From Pelagicoccus sp. SDUM812003 (GTDB taxonomy: Bacteria > Verrucomicrobiota > Verrucomicrobiia > Opitutales > Opitutaceae): 64,000 nt of DNA. The stretch covers positions 186,001-250,000 of the forward strand of contig NZ_JARXHY010000007.1 of NCBI RefSeq assembly GCF_031127815.1, read 5' to 3'. Below are positions 26,152 through 34,678 of the stretch, one piece after another (within the stretch, counting starts at the first letter, position 1; every line of letters starts with the position of its first letter). Made by a program: the position numbers and the translations under genes. The notes below the pieces were generated by a model. It saw only the letters and a list, made by a program, of their open reading frames with translations, had not been told where the DNA came from and searched no databases.

Positions 26152-26607
26152 CTATTCGGAAACGCGACTTTCGCTAAGGCTGGGGAACTGTCTTCGCAAG
26201 TTTTCGGGACGCTTGACGAGGTCGGCCAAAGTGAATCGTTCCAGCTCGGAATAGAAGGCGTTTTCGGCTTGTTTCAGGGCCCCTTTGAGCACGCAAGCGG
26301 GTGACAAGCAGCAGGAGTTTTTCACTGGGTCGAAGCATTCGATGAGCGGCGCGTCTCCTTCGGTGAGACGGACGAGCTGTCCTGCGTTGATGTCCCGTGG
26401 GGCTTTGGCGAGGCGCAGACCGCCTCCTTTTCCTCGAGTGGCCTGCACGTAGCCGAGCTGATTCAGGTTTCCAGCGATTTTGACCAGATGGTTTCGGGAG
26501 ATCTGGTAGGCGTCGGCGACTTCCTGGAGCGAGACCAGGCGATCGTCGTTCAGGGCGAGGTAGATGAGGAGACGAAGGCTGTAGTCTGAAAATTTGGTGA
26601 GCTCCAT
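26152..26607 (-). CDS. nsrR: Rrf2 family regulator, NsrR-like
   Basis: 151-residue winged-helix repressor with an Fe-S cluster. The N-terminus MELTKFSDYSLRLLIYLAL and SRNHLVKIAGNLNQLGYV match NsrR closely, including the recognition helix. RGKGGGLRLAK is the wing. Cluster cysteines are C91, C99 and C105, with an additional C100 (NSCCLSPAC). NsrR binds NO at the cluster and leaves DNA. The NsrR-like operator in front of the nearby heme operon supports this. IscR is excluded by the different cysteine pattern. It lies 30 bp after hisF and may be co-transcribed with it, so its own expression may not be NO-controlled. Confidence 0.85.
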   Translation of the reverse strand: MELTKFSDYSLRLLIYLALNDDRLVSLQEVADAYQISRNHLVKIAGNLNQLGYVQATRGKGGGLRLAKAPRDINAGQLVRLTEGDAPLIECFDPVKNSCCLSPACVLKGALKQAENAFYSELERFTLADLVKRPENLRRQFPSLSESRVSE

Positions 26608-26637
26608 GGGGCGAGAGGGTAGTGACGTGTAAGGGGG

Positions 26638-27393
26638 CTAGAGACGGGCGGGCAATCCGGCGTTTGCGAGGCGCTCTTTCGCTTGGCCGATAGTGTAGGT
26701 GCCGAAGTGGAAAATGGAAGCGGCAAGTACCGCGTCGGCTTTGCCCTTTTGGAGAACGTCGACCAGGTGGTCCAGGTTTCCGGCTCCGCCGGACGCGATG
26801 ACTGGTACCTCCACCGCTTCGGAGATGCGTCGGGTAAGCTCGCAGTCGTAGCCGGCGAGGGTGCCATCGGCGTCCATGCTGGTGAGCAGGATTTCTCCCG
26901 CTCCTAGCGAGACGCCCTTCTTGGCCCATTCGATGGCGTCGAGCGGGGTGGGGTTTCGTCCGCCGTGAGTGAAGACGCGCCAGGAGTCGCCGTCGCGCTT
27001 GGCGTCGATGGCCAGCACGATGCATTGGTTTCCGAACTTGCGGGCCGACTGGAAGATGAGGTCGGGATTGTTGATGGCTGCGGTATTGAGCGAGACCTTG
27101 TCGGCCCCGGAGTGCAGCATCTTGGTGATGTCCTCCACCGTTCGCAGACCGCCGCCGACGGTCAGGGGCATGAAGCACTCGGAGGCGGTTTGCTCGACCA
27201 CATCGCGCATGATCTGGCGCTCGTCGGAGGATGCGGTGATATCGAGAAAGACCAGCTCGTCGGCGCCCTGCTCGTCGTAGGCCTTGGCGCAGGCGACGGG
27301 ATCTCCCGCGTCGCGGAGCTCTTTGAACTTAACGCCTTTGACCACGCGGCCGGCGTGAACGTCGAGGCAAGGGATGATGCGTTTGGCTAACAT
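26638..27393 (-). CDS. hisF: Imidazole glycerol phosphate synthase cyclase subunit
   Basis: TIM-barrel subunit that uses ammonia from HisH to form IGP and AICAR in histidine synthesis (251 aa). [68 protein letters not shown] and [13 protein letters not shown] are all family signatures; the catalytic aspartates are those in CLDV and MDADG. Other his genes are not here. The NsrR-like gene follows it on the same strand. Confidence 0.96.
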   Translation of the reverse strand: MLAKRIIPCLDVHAGRVVKGVKFKELRDAGDPVACAKAYDEQGADELVFLDITASSDERQIMRDVVEQTASECFMPLTVGGGLRTVEDITKMLHSGADKVSLNTAAINNPDLIFQSARKFGNQCIVLAIDAKRDGDSWRVFTHGGRNPTPLDAIEWAKKGVSLGAGEILLTSMDADGTLAGYDCELTRRISEAVEVPVIASGGAGNLDHLVDVLQKGKADAVLAASIFHFGTYTIGQAKERLANAGLPARL

Positions 27394-27490
27394 TTCTCGA
27401 AAAGTGGAACCGGAAGAGCCATGACGCTAGGAGGGAGGCATGCGCTGGCAACGCATTTTTAGAGGGGGGGCAAACCTGGCGCGGCCTCGC

Positions 27491-30400
27491 CTAGCGCACG
27501 CGTCCGGTAGCGTTGAGGGCTTGGGCGAGGCTGGATATGGAGAGCGGCTTGGAGAGGTAGCCCGAGAACGGATCGTGGCTGTAGCGCTCGCGCTCGCCTG
27601 CCATGGCGTAGGCGGTTTGGGAAATGATCGGCAGGTCCGGGGCGATCTCTCGGATACGTCTGGCGGCTTCGTCGCCTTGCATTTCGGGCAGTTTGATATC
27701 CATGAGGACAGCGGAAAAGGTTCTTCGCTTGCAGAGGGCCACCGCTCGCTCGCCGGAGGAGGCGTGCACGAACGGCACGCCAAGCTGTTGCAGCATCTTC
27801 GCCATCAGGGTGGAGTTTGTCTCCTCGTCCTCCACCAGAAGCACCGGCTCCTGCGGCCTGTGGGGAATGGAGGGAGGGGGGATTTCCGGGGCTTCGGCCT
27901 GCGGAACGTCGAAGTCGCGCCGAATTCTACCATCCCAGGGTAGAGAGAAATAGAAGCGACTTCCTTTCTGATACTCCGACTCGACTCGCAAGGCGCCGCC
28001 CAGCTTGGAGACGAGGTTTTGGCTGATCGCCAGCCCCAGCCCGCTTCCTCGGTAGGTGTGGCCGAGATTGGTGTCGCCCTTTTGGAAGCGTTCGAAGATG
28101 AGCGAAAGCTGTTCCTTCTTGATGCCGAATCCCGAGTCCTCCACCGAGAACTCCAAGGCGTCTCCTTGAGCGGTCGGTCTGCAGCCCAGCTGGATGTAGC
28201 CATCCGGGGTGAATTTGATCGCGTTGCTGATCAGGTTCTTGAGCACTTGCTTGAGCCGATCGGGGTCCGTATTCAGGATGCAGCCTTCCGGGAGCTCCTC
28301 CTTGGCGACGAGAAACTGCAGGTTGTCGCGGCCAAAGCTGGTCAAGACGCCGCGAAAGGTATCGTGGGTCTGGCTAAGTATCCAATCTACGGATATGTCC
28401 TGCGTTTCAATTTCGATCTTTTCCGACTCGATTTTGGAGATCTCGATGATGTCGTCTATGAGATTGAGAAGGTCCTTTCCGCTGTTTTGGATGGTGCGAA
28501 TGAAGTCGCGCTGCTCGCCTTGGGTCTGGGTGCTGGCCATGAGCAGGTCGGAGAAGCCGATGATGGCGTTCATGGGGGTGCGAATCTCGTGCGAAACGTT
28601 GGCGAGAAAGGCCGACTTGAGGTGGTCGGATTCTTCGGCTTTCCGTTTCGCTTGCTCGAGGTCCTTGGTTCGCTCCCTCACGCGTTTCTCCAGGTCGGAC
28701 TTGCCTTGGCGGAGGATCCTATTCTGGGACTCGATGGTCGCGCGTTGGAGCTGCAGTTTTTCGTTGGCCTTGGATAGATTTGCGTTCAGCAGCTGAAGTC
28801 GGTTGTTCCGGCTTTGGGTGAGTATCCATAGGAAAATGACAAGTCCGACGAGGACGGCGATGGTGGCTTGGAACCAGGTTTGCCTCCAGATGGGAGCTGT
28901 CACGGAGAAAGTCACGGCGGCGATCTCAGGGGAAACGTTGAACCCGTGATCCCTAGCCTTGACCTGCAGGGTGTGCGAGCCGTGAGGCAAGCCGAGAAAC
29001 ATCTGGTGGTTCTGCCTGGCGAAGGGAGTCCATTGGCGATCGTTCAGCTTGTAGGAGTATTCGATTTTATCCCGGGGCGTCGCTTCGAGGTAGTCCACCG
29101 CCTGCCAGGTTATGGAGGTATTGCCGCGTTCGCTGACTTGGGGCTCGAAATGGGTGATTTCGATGCGCGGCGCCGACTTGTCCTTGAAGGCGGTGAGCGT
29201 TTGGAAGGGGATCGCGATCTCTGCGGGCTGCGAATCGTAGAGCGCTCGGCGCGTCCATTGATTGCTGACCTGCACGATGTGTATGCCATCGCTGGGACCG
29301 TCTTTTATGAACACGCCTGCCCGCGTGTAGTTCGCTTCAGGCAGCTGCATGAAGCTGCTCCAGGAGATACCGTCGAAGTGGGCGATCTGGTCGGACAGGG
29401 CCACCCAGACATCCTCTCCGCTCCTGGCGAATCCGGAGATCAGCGAATGGGAGGGCAGGTCGGTGTCGATGGTATGCCAGACCTCTCCGTGGTCGGTTAT
29501 TTGCAGAATGCCTTGATCGCGGGTGAGCAGCCACAAGTCTCCGTCGGGCTGGTTGAAGACGTAGTCGACGTAGGTGGAGAGGTGAGGGAACTGCTTGGTC
29601 CGTTTCAGCGCGTCGCTCTCAACGATCACGGGAGGACGCCCGCCGACCCAGATCCGGCCCTGTGGGTCCTGGCCTAAGCCATAGAAGCTGCCTTTGGTGA
29701 TGTTTCGAGGATCGCTGCGCAGCAGCGTCCAGTCCTCCTTGCTTCCCACGGGGCGATTGAAGCGGATGATGCCTGGCTCTTGTTCGGGGCTGGTGTCGAC
29801 GGCCGCGGCGAAATAAAGTCGGCCTGATCGGTCTTCGAACGCCGCCCGATGATCGAGCCCCCAGGAAAGGCTAGGAAAGGAAAGGATGTTCCAGTTTCCT
29901 TTCGAATCGCGATAGGAGAGGGCGGCGTCTTTTCGGTGGCTGCCGATGGCCCACAGCTCGCCATAGGATGTCAGAAACAACCTGACGGGAGCGTCGATGA
30001 GACCGTCCTCCGTGCCGTAGCTGGTCCAGACGTCGTCCGACTCTCGCGCTACGCGCCCCTCCTCGGTCAAGTAGTAGCTCTCTCCAGCCGGCGTTTCCAG
30101 TTGAAAGGCGAGGCCCTTCAGGGTTTTCCAGCTGCGGCTGGCGTAGTCCAGTCGAAAGACCTTGGAGTTGCTAGCGATCAGCCACATGGCCCCGTCGGCC
30201 GCTTCGAAGAAGTTGATGCGATTGTTCGAGGTGAGCGGGACTTCTGGCGCCGCGTACTTGGTCCAGCTTCCCGAGCGGAACACGAAGTACTGGCCGAAGC
30301 CGTCTACCCAAATGGCCCCGTCGCTCGACCGGAGGGAGTGGTAGAACAGCTCGGAGCCGGGAAAATGGTCCGTGATCCGGAGATGCGACCAAGTGGAGCC

Positions 30401-31288
30401 GTTCCAGCGGCTGATCCCGCTCACAGCGCTGTTGCTGGTTGCCCAAATCTCGCCGTCTTCGCTCTCGATGAGGTTCGATAGGCTATCGATGCTGATCCCA
30501 TCGGCCCGGAAGAAGGCGTCTTGCAGCGTGAGCTCGAAGGAGTCTGGCGCGTAGGCGAAACGCGCGATGTGGTTGTTGTCGCCATTGTTTTTCGAGATCA
30601 CCGCGTAGACGGATCCATCGCTGGCCACGAGACTCGAGGTGACGTTTAGCTCTTTCGTATCCGACATCATGATACCGATTTCCTCGGGTGGAGAAACCGC
30701 TGTCAGGTTCTGGACCGTGCCGTAGAAGTCGTCTCTGGCAGGGGTGGCGGCGGAGTAGAGTTTCATCTGGTCGCCTCGAATGAGGCCTAGGCCATGCCAG
30801 TTTCGAGGCGTGTCTTCGTTCTCTTCTCTCTCGCCGATGCCTACCAGCACGGCGCCGTCGGGCAGAAAGCTGATTTCTCGGATCTGCACGCGTCCCGGCG
30901 TGTGGCTTGCGAGCACGGGTATCCACCGCTCCCCTTCGAATCGGAAGAGCCCTTGATCGCTTCCAGCGTAGAGGTCGCCGGAGGGCGAGGTTTCGAGACT
31001 GAGGGTCGCGGTCCCGAGGAAGCCGGTTGCCGGACCGAATTCGCGCACTTCGTAGCCGTCGTAGCGGTAGATGGATCCGGCTCCGCCAAACCAGAAGGTG
31101 TTTGCCGGAGATTCGGTCATGTAAGACACTCCGCGACCGTCGAGAAAGGGAAACTCCGTCCAGCGCCAACTCTCCAGGTTCGGATCGGTTCGGGCAGGCG
31201 AGTAGGGCTGCTCGCCATAGAGGGAACGAAGGAGCAGACCAGCGACAATCGCTGCTAGTCCAAGGAAGCGGAGGAGAGAAGGGGGCAT
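27491..31288 (-). CDS. Hybrid histidine kinase with periplasmic propeller (HTCS-like)
   Basis: 1265-residue sensor. A signal peptide (MPPSLLRFLGLAAIVAG) leads to a large beta-propeller region to about residue 710, with repeated short WxGG- and DG-containing blades. A Y_Y_Y domain lies at about 725-795 and a membrane helix near 813 (IAVLVGLVIFLWIL). A coiled coil follows, then HisKA with FLANVSHEIRTPMNAIIGF (His near 899), HATPase (GSGLGLAISQNL near 1083), and a C-terminal receiver (VLLVEDEE; phospho-acceptor Asp in LMDIKLPEM near 1195). There is no AraC-type output domain, unlike classic HTCS, so it needs a phosphotransfer partner. I use ATG 31288; an ATG at 31327 would add 13 residues before the signal peptide. 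Confidence 0.9.
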   Translation of the reverse strand: MPPSLLRFLGLAAIVAGLLLRSLYGEQPYSPARTDPNLESWRWTEFPFLDGRGVSYMTESPANTFWFGGAGSIYRYDGYEVREFGPATGFLGTATLSLETSPSGDLYAGSDQGLFRFEGERWIPVLASHTPGRVQIREISFLPDGAVLVGIGEREENEDTPRNWHGLGLIRGDQMKLYSAATPARDDFYGTVQNLTAVSPPEEIGIMMSDTKELNVTSSLVASDGSVYAVISKNNGDNNHIARFAYAPDSFELTLQDAFFRADGISIDSLSNLIESEDGEIWATSNSAVSGISRWNGSTWSHLRITDHFPGSELFYHSLRSSDGAIWVDGFGQYFVFRSGSWTKYAAPEVPLTSNNRINFFEAADGAMWLIASNSKVFRLDYASRSWKTLKGLAFQLETPAGESYYLTEEGRVARESDDVWTSYGTEDGLIDAPVRLFLTSYGELWAIGSHRKDAALSYRDSKGNWNILSFPSLSWGLDHRAAFEDRSGRLYFAAAVDTSPEQEPGIIRFNRPVGSKEDWTLLRSDPRNITKGSFYGLGQDPQGRIWVGGRPPVIVESDALKRTKQFPHLSTYVDYVFNQPDGDLWLLTRDQGILQITDHGEVWHTIDTDLPSHSLISGFARSGEDVWVALSDQIAHFDGISWSSFMQLPEANYTRAGVFIKDGPSDGIHIVQVSNQWTRRALYDSQPAEIAIPFQTLTAFKDKSAPRIEITHFEPQVSERGNTSITWQAVDYLEATPRDKIEYSYKLNDRQWTPFARQNHQMFLGLPHGSHTLQVKARDHGFNVSPEIAAVTFSVTAPIWRQTWFQATIAVLVGLVIFLWILTQSRNNRLQLLNANLSKANEKLQLQRATIESQNRILRQGKSDLEKRVRERTKDLEQAKRKAEESDHLKSAFLANVSHEIRTPMNAIIGFSDLLMASTQTQGEQRDFIRTIQNSGKDLLNLIDDIIEISKIESEKIEIETQDISVDWILSQTHDTFRGVLTSFGRDNLQFLVAKEELPEGCILNTDPDRLKQVLKNLISNAIKFTPDGYIQLGCRPTAQGDALEFSVEDSGFGIKKEQLSLIFERFQKGDTNLGHTYRGSGLGLAISQNLVSKLGGALRVESEYQKGSRFYFSLPWDGRIRRDFDVPQAEAPEIPPPSIPHRPQEPVLLVEDEETNSTLMAKMLQQLGVPFVHASSGERAVALCKRRTFSAVLMDIKLPEMQGDEAARRIREIAPDLPIISQTAYAMAGERERYSHDPFSGYLSKPLSISSLAQALNATGRVR

Positions 31289-31375
31289 GCGACTGGGCAG
31301 CGTATTCGCTCTGCAGCGCAACTGCAAATGTTTCGTAACACTACGGATGCCTCGTTGGCAGAAGACCCCAAACGA

Positions 31376-31403
31376 AAACGCCGCATCCGAAGACGCGGCG
31401 TTT
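31376..31403 (-). terminator. Terminator for the 588-aa protein gene
   Basis: AAACGCCGC (31376-31384) pairs with GCGGCGTTT (31395-31403) around a ten-base loop. On the minus strand the stem runs into TTTTCGTTT. It lies between the stop of the gene at 31433 and the start of the hybrid kinase. Confidence 0.7.
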
Positions 31404-31432
31404 GCAAAGGGAGGCGACGGGCGGCGAAGCGC

Positions 31433-33199
31433 CTATTCGGTTTCGCCGACGGCGATGATGTCGGGATCGAAGGAGGCGGCGAAGCGGTAGGTCTGACCGG
31501 GACGCATGATGAGCGGATGGTCGCGCTCGAGGATCTGCAGGTAGTGCAGGTTTCCGTAGTTGGTCCGGTAGTTGCGGTCGTTGGTCACCACTTCGGTCTC
31601 CTTCCAGGTGCCCTGGAAGTCGTCCTTCTGCACGGTGCAGCGCAGGCCTTCCGCGCCAAGCATCGGGCAGGAGTCCACGCGGTAGCGGGAGTGCGGAGAT
31701 CCGATGGCCAGCACGTAGCGGAAGCGATCGAGGGTGATCTGGTTCTTCACCGTGTAGATGAACTCGCAGGAGATCTGGTTGCCAGCGAAGGTCCAGTTGA
31801 CCTTCACGGTGCCCAGACCCGGAACGATCTTCTCTTCGGTGTTGATGAACTCCGGCTGCTCGTAGCGGAAGTAGAAGGAGCGCTTGAAGCCGAGGCCAGT
31901 GGTGCACTTCTTGCCGTAGTAGGCAGGCACGAACACGTTTTCGCCAACGGTCAGCTCCGGCACCATGATAGGCAGGTAGCTGTTGTTCGGCCAGTCGAAG
32001 ACGCCCGGCGAGTGCGGGAAGGGAAGGCAGTCCGCGGTGGGAGTCCCATTGGAAGAGATCAGCGGCATCTGCAGCTGCAGCCCGGAGTCCACGTTGCGGT
32101 AGAGCAGGAGGCCTTGTTCCTTCTTGTTGGACTTGTCGAAGATGACGAAGCGGCAGCCGGACTTGAACGGCTCTGGGGCCGCGGCGGGCGGAGCGTCGAT
32201 CTGCTTGGAGAGACGCGACCATTGGCTGAGGTAGCGAGCTCCGTCGAAGTTGGCCAAACGGGTGGTGTGCTTCGGGTAGGCGGTGCGCTCCTCGTCGCGA
32301 ACCACCAGGTAGCCGTGCTCCTGGTCGAGGAAGGTCACGTAGAAGTTATAGAACAGGCGACGCAGCAGGTCGAAGTACTTGCTCTTCTTGTCTTCGGGAA
32401 CCCAGCCGTCGCGGAAGCCTTGCATGAGCAGGCTGATGAGGTGCATCTGGCCGTAGGCGCCGCCGTTGTTGGAGAAGGACCAGCCCAGACCGTCTTCGCG
32501 CACCAGATCGGGAAGCAGCTTGATGTACTTTTCGGCGAAGGTGCGCAGCGAAGGGAGCTTGCGGTCGCGCAGGCCGGGGTTGCTATGCAGCTGCAGGGCC
32601 TGGCGGATGAAAACGAAGGACATCACGCCGTAGAGGGAGAAGGAGCCGCCGATGCCTTCTTCGTCCACGTCGTCGAAGTAGCCGTTGGAGCTGGTCTCTT
32701 GGATGCGGGAAAGGAAGCGCTCGATGAGGCGGCCGGTCTCGTCCTTCTTGGAAAGACCGAGGGAGAAGCGGCATACGGCCTTGGCGATGTTGAAGGCCTG
32801 CCAGTGGTTGTTGTAGTCGCTGCGGTTGAGCAGCAGACGATCGAGGTGCTCGCGGGTCTCGTCCACCAGGCGCTCCCAGACCGGGTTGCGCTCCTTGGAT
32901 GGACCGAAGGAGAGCAGGCCGAGGGCGGCGTAGGCCAAGCCGTTTTCCTGCGGGGGATCGCGGAAGGCCTGGGCGGTGATGCAACGAGCCGCGAGATCGA
33001 TCAGGTCCTTGCCGTCCAGCTCGGTTTCTCCGGTTGCCCGATAGAACTCTCCGATGGCTAGAGCAGCGTGACCTGATTCATCCAGACGCGAATCTTCACC
33101 TTCGACAGGTGTGATGGTTCCATCGGGATTGATGGAATCCAAATTGTGGCTGAGCATGGAGCGAGCCATGTCGAGGCACTGTTCGGAGAAACTATCCAT
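31433..33199 (-). CDS. Unrecognised 588-aa protein, probable helical-barrel plus beta domain
   Basis: No signal peptide. The N-terminal ~330 residues are helix-rich with repeated aromatic and Asn/Asp motifs (DESGHAALAIGEFYRATGE, NRSDYNNHWQAFNIAKA, NNGGAYGQMHLISLLM), like the (alpha/alpha) barrels of polysaccharide lyases and unsaturated glucuronyl hydrolases. The C-terminal ~220 residues are strand-rich (GLGTVKVNWTFAGNQIS), like the beta-sandwich that follows such barrels. A carbohydrate-active role is therefore possible, but I recognise no family and see no catalytic signature. Its neighbour, the propeller kinase, may be glycan-responsive. It has its own terminator. Confidence 0.75.
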   Translation of the reverse strand: MDSFSEQCLDMARSMLSHNLDSINPDGTITPVEGEDSRLDESGHAALAIGEFYRATGETELDGKDLIDLAARCITAQAFRDPPQENGLAYAALGLLSFGPSKERNPVWERLVDETREHLDRLLLNRSDYNNHWQAFNIAKAVCRFSLGLSKKDETGRLIERFLSRIQETSSNGYFDDVDEEGIGGSFSLYGVMSFVFIRQALQLHSNPGLRDRKLPSLRTFAEKYIKLLPDLVREDGLGWSFSNNGGAYGQMHLISLLMQGFRDGWVPEDKKSKYFDLLRRLFYNFYVTFLDQEHGYLVVRDEERTAYPKHTTRLANFDGARYLSQWSRLSKQIDAPPAAAPEPFKSGCRFVIFDKSNKKEQGLLLYRNVDSGLQLQMPLISSNGTPTADCLPFPHSPGVFDWPNNSYLPIMVPELTVGENVFVPAYYGKKCTTGLGFKRSFYFRYEQPEFINTEEKIVPGLGTVKVNWTFAGNQISCEFIYTVKNQITLDRFRYVLAIGSPHSRYRVDSCPMLGAEGLRCTVQKDDFQGTWKETEVVTNDRNYRTNYGNLHYLQILERDHPLIMRPGQTYRFAASFDPDIIAVGETE

Positions 33200-33341
33200 A
33201 GAGAGAGAGAACTGTGATGGTGTCCGCTTAGGGGCGGACGACAGAGGAAACGTTCTTTTTCTTGCGAGTCCTTGTGGCAGATCAAGCGTTAAGCGCTTCG
33301 CAAGGGGTTTATTATGTAGAGATGGCGCTCTTGGCGCCGTT

Positions 33342-34472
33342 TTAACGACTGATCAGATCGAGGAGGTCTTGATTGGATTCAGTCTTGGAGAGTCGAGTGA
33401 GCATGGTTTCGGCGGCCTCTTCGGGCTTTTGCTGAACCAGGGCGCGGCGGAAGAAGTGGATGCCTTCGAGCTTTTCTTCCGGGATGAGCAGCTCCTCGCG
33501 GCGGGTGCCGGAGGTGGCGATGTCCATGGCTGGGTAGATGCGCATGTCGGCGATCTTGCGGTTGAGCACCATCTCCATGTTGCCGGTGCCCTTGAATTCC
33601 TGGAAGATGAGTTCGTCCATGCGGCTGCCGGTTTCGATCAGGGCGGAAGCTACGATGGTCAGGCTGCCGGCTTCTTCGGTGTTGCGAGCCGCCGCGAAGA
33701 TCTGACGCGGCTTTTCCAAGGCCCGGATGTCCAGACCGCCTGACATGGTGCGTCCGGACTTCTTGGCGGAATTGTGAGCGCGAGCCAGTCGAGTGATGGA
33801 GTCCATCAGGATGACCACGTCCTTGCCGCATTCCACCAGGCACTTGGCCCGCTCGATGCAGAGGTCGGCTACGCGCAGGTGGCTTTGCAGATCCTCGTCA
33901 TTGGAGGAGGCCCAGACTTCCGCCTCGATGTTTCTGCGGAAATCGGTCACTTCCTCCGGGCGCTCGTCGACCAGCAGGATCATCAGGTGGATCTCCGGGT
34001 GGTTGGCGTTGATGCCTTGGGCGATGTGAGTGAGCAAGGTGGTCTTGCCTGTTCGTGGCGGGGCCACGATAAGACCGCGGGTGCCTTTGCCGATGGGGCA
34101 GAAGAGGTCCATGGCGCGAGTGGTCATGCGCTTGCCATCGGTTTCCAGACGAATCTGCTCCTCCGGCGTGATGGTGGTGAGCTGGGTGAAGGGCATCACC
34201 TTTCGGCGCTCGTCCACCGGCATGCCGTCCACGCTTTCCACGTAGCGAACCTTAGGGTTCTGGAAGCGGGGATCCGCGGTGGCTTGAGCGACGATGTAGT
34301 TTCCGGAACGGAGCTTGAAGCGGCGGATCAACTCCTTGGGTACGAATGGATCGGTGGGGCGCTGGCGGCCGTTTTTGCTCATGTCGAGCAGCTGGCCGGT
34401 CTTCTTCTTAGTGACTTCGAGGACGCCCTCGACGGTGATGGTATTGTCTGTTTGCTCGTTTTCGCTATCCAT
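33342..34472 (-). CDS. rho: Transcription termination factor Rho
   Basis: Hexameric RNA helicase (376 aa). The RNA-binding domain starts [20 protein letters not shown]. Walker A is [17 protein letters not shown], with [11 protein letters not shown] (Walker B/catalytic region), [10 protein letters not shown] and [21 protein letters not shown] (in the Q- and R-loop region). It lacks the long N-terminal extension and the helix bundle of E. coli Rho, starting close to the primary RNA-binding fold. Divergent from acs. A weak GC hairpin at 33324-33338 follows the stop. Confidence 0.96.
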   Translation of the reverse strand: MDSENEQTDNTITVEGVLEVTKKKTGQLLDMSKNGRQRPTDPFVPKELIRRFKLRSGNYIVAQATADPRFQNPKVRYVESVDGMPVDERRKVMPFTQLTTITPEEQIRLETDGKRMTTRAMDLFCPIGKGTRGLIVAPPRTGKTTLLTHIAQGINANHPEIHLMILLVDERPEEVTDFRRNIEAEVWASSNDEDLQSHLRVADLCIERAKCLVECGKDVVILMDSITRLARAHNSAKKSGRTMSGGLDIRALEKPRQIFAAARNTEEAGSLTIVASALIETGSRMDELIFQEFKGTGNMEMVLNRKIADMRIYPAMDIATSGTRREELLIPEEKLEGIHFFRRALVQQKPEEAAETMLTRLSKTESNQDLLDLISR

Positions 34473-34678
34473 TGAGAAGCGTTGTTGGGAGGCTGATTAG
34501 GAGTGTATCGAAAACCGAATACGCGACCGATGAGGGTTGAGAGTCGTGGTTCGTATCCAATCCGTGTATAAAGTATAGTGCGTCAGTGCTTTCCGAGGCT
34601 TGACCGGGAGGGGGAAAGGGCGGCAATGTAGGGGCTTGTGCTTAACCCCAATAACCCTAACCAGCGAGGATTGACCTA
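34473..34678. other. Divergent rho/acs promoter region
   Basis: About 205 bp, AT-richer than its surroundings. TATAAAGTATAGT-like sequence near 34567-34579 is a plausible -10 region for acs, but no well spaced -35 partner is convincing. AGCGAGGA at 34663-34670 serves as the acs ribosome-binding site. Confidence 0.35.

Noticed and set aside
25930-26304. 124-residue plus-strand frame upstream of and across the NsrR-like gene
   Set aside because: The first part reads plausibly but the frame enters the regulator antisense, with no ribosome-binding site and no family. Left as intergenic.
31328-33061. 577-residue plus-strand frame opposite the 588-aa gene
   Set aside because: Antisense shadow; Val/Ala/Glu/Gly-rich, no domain, and it ignores the terminator at 31376-31403.
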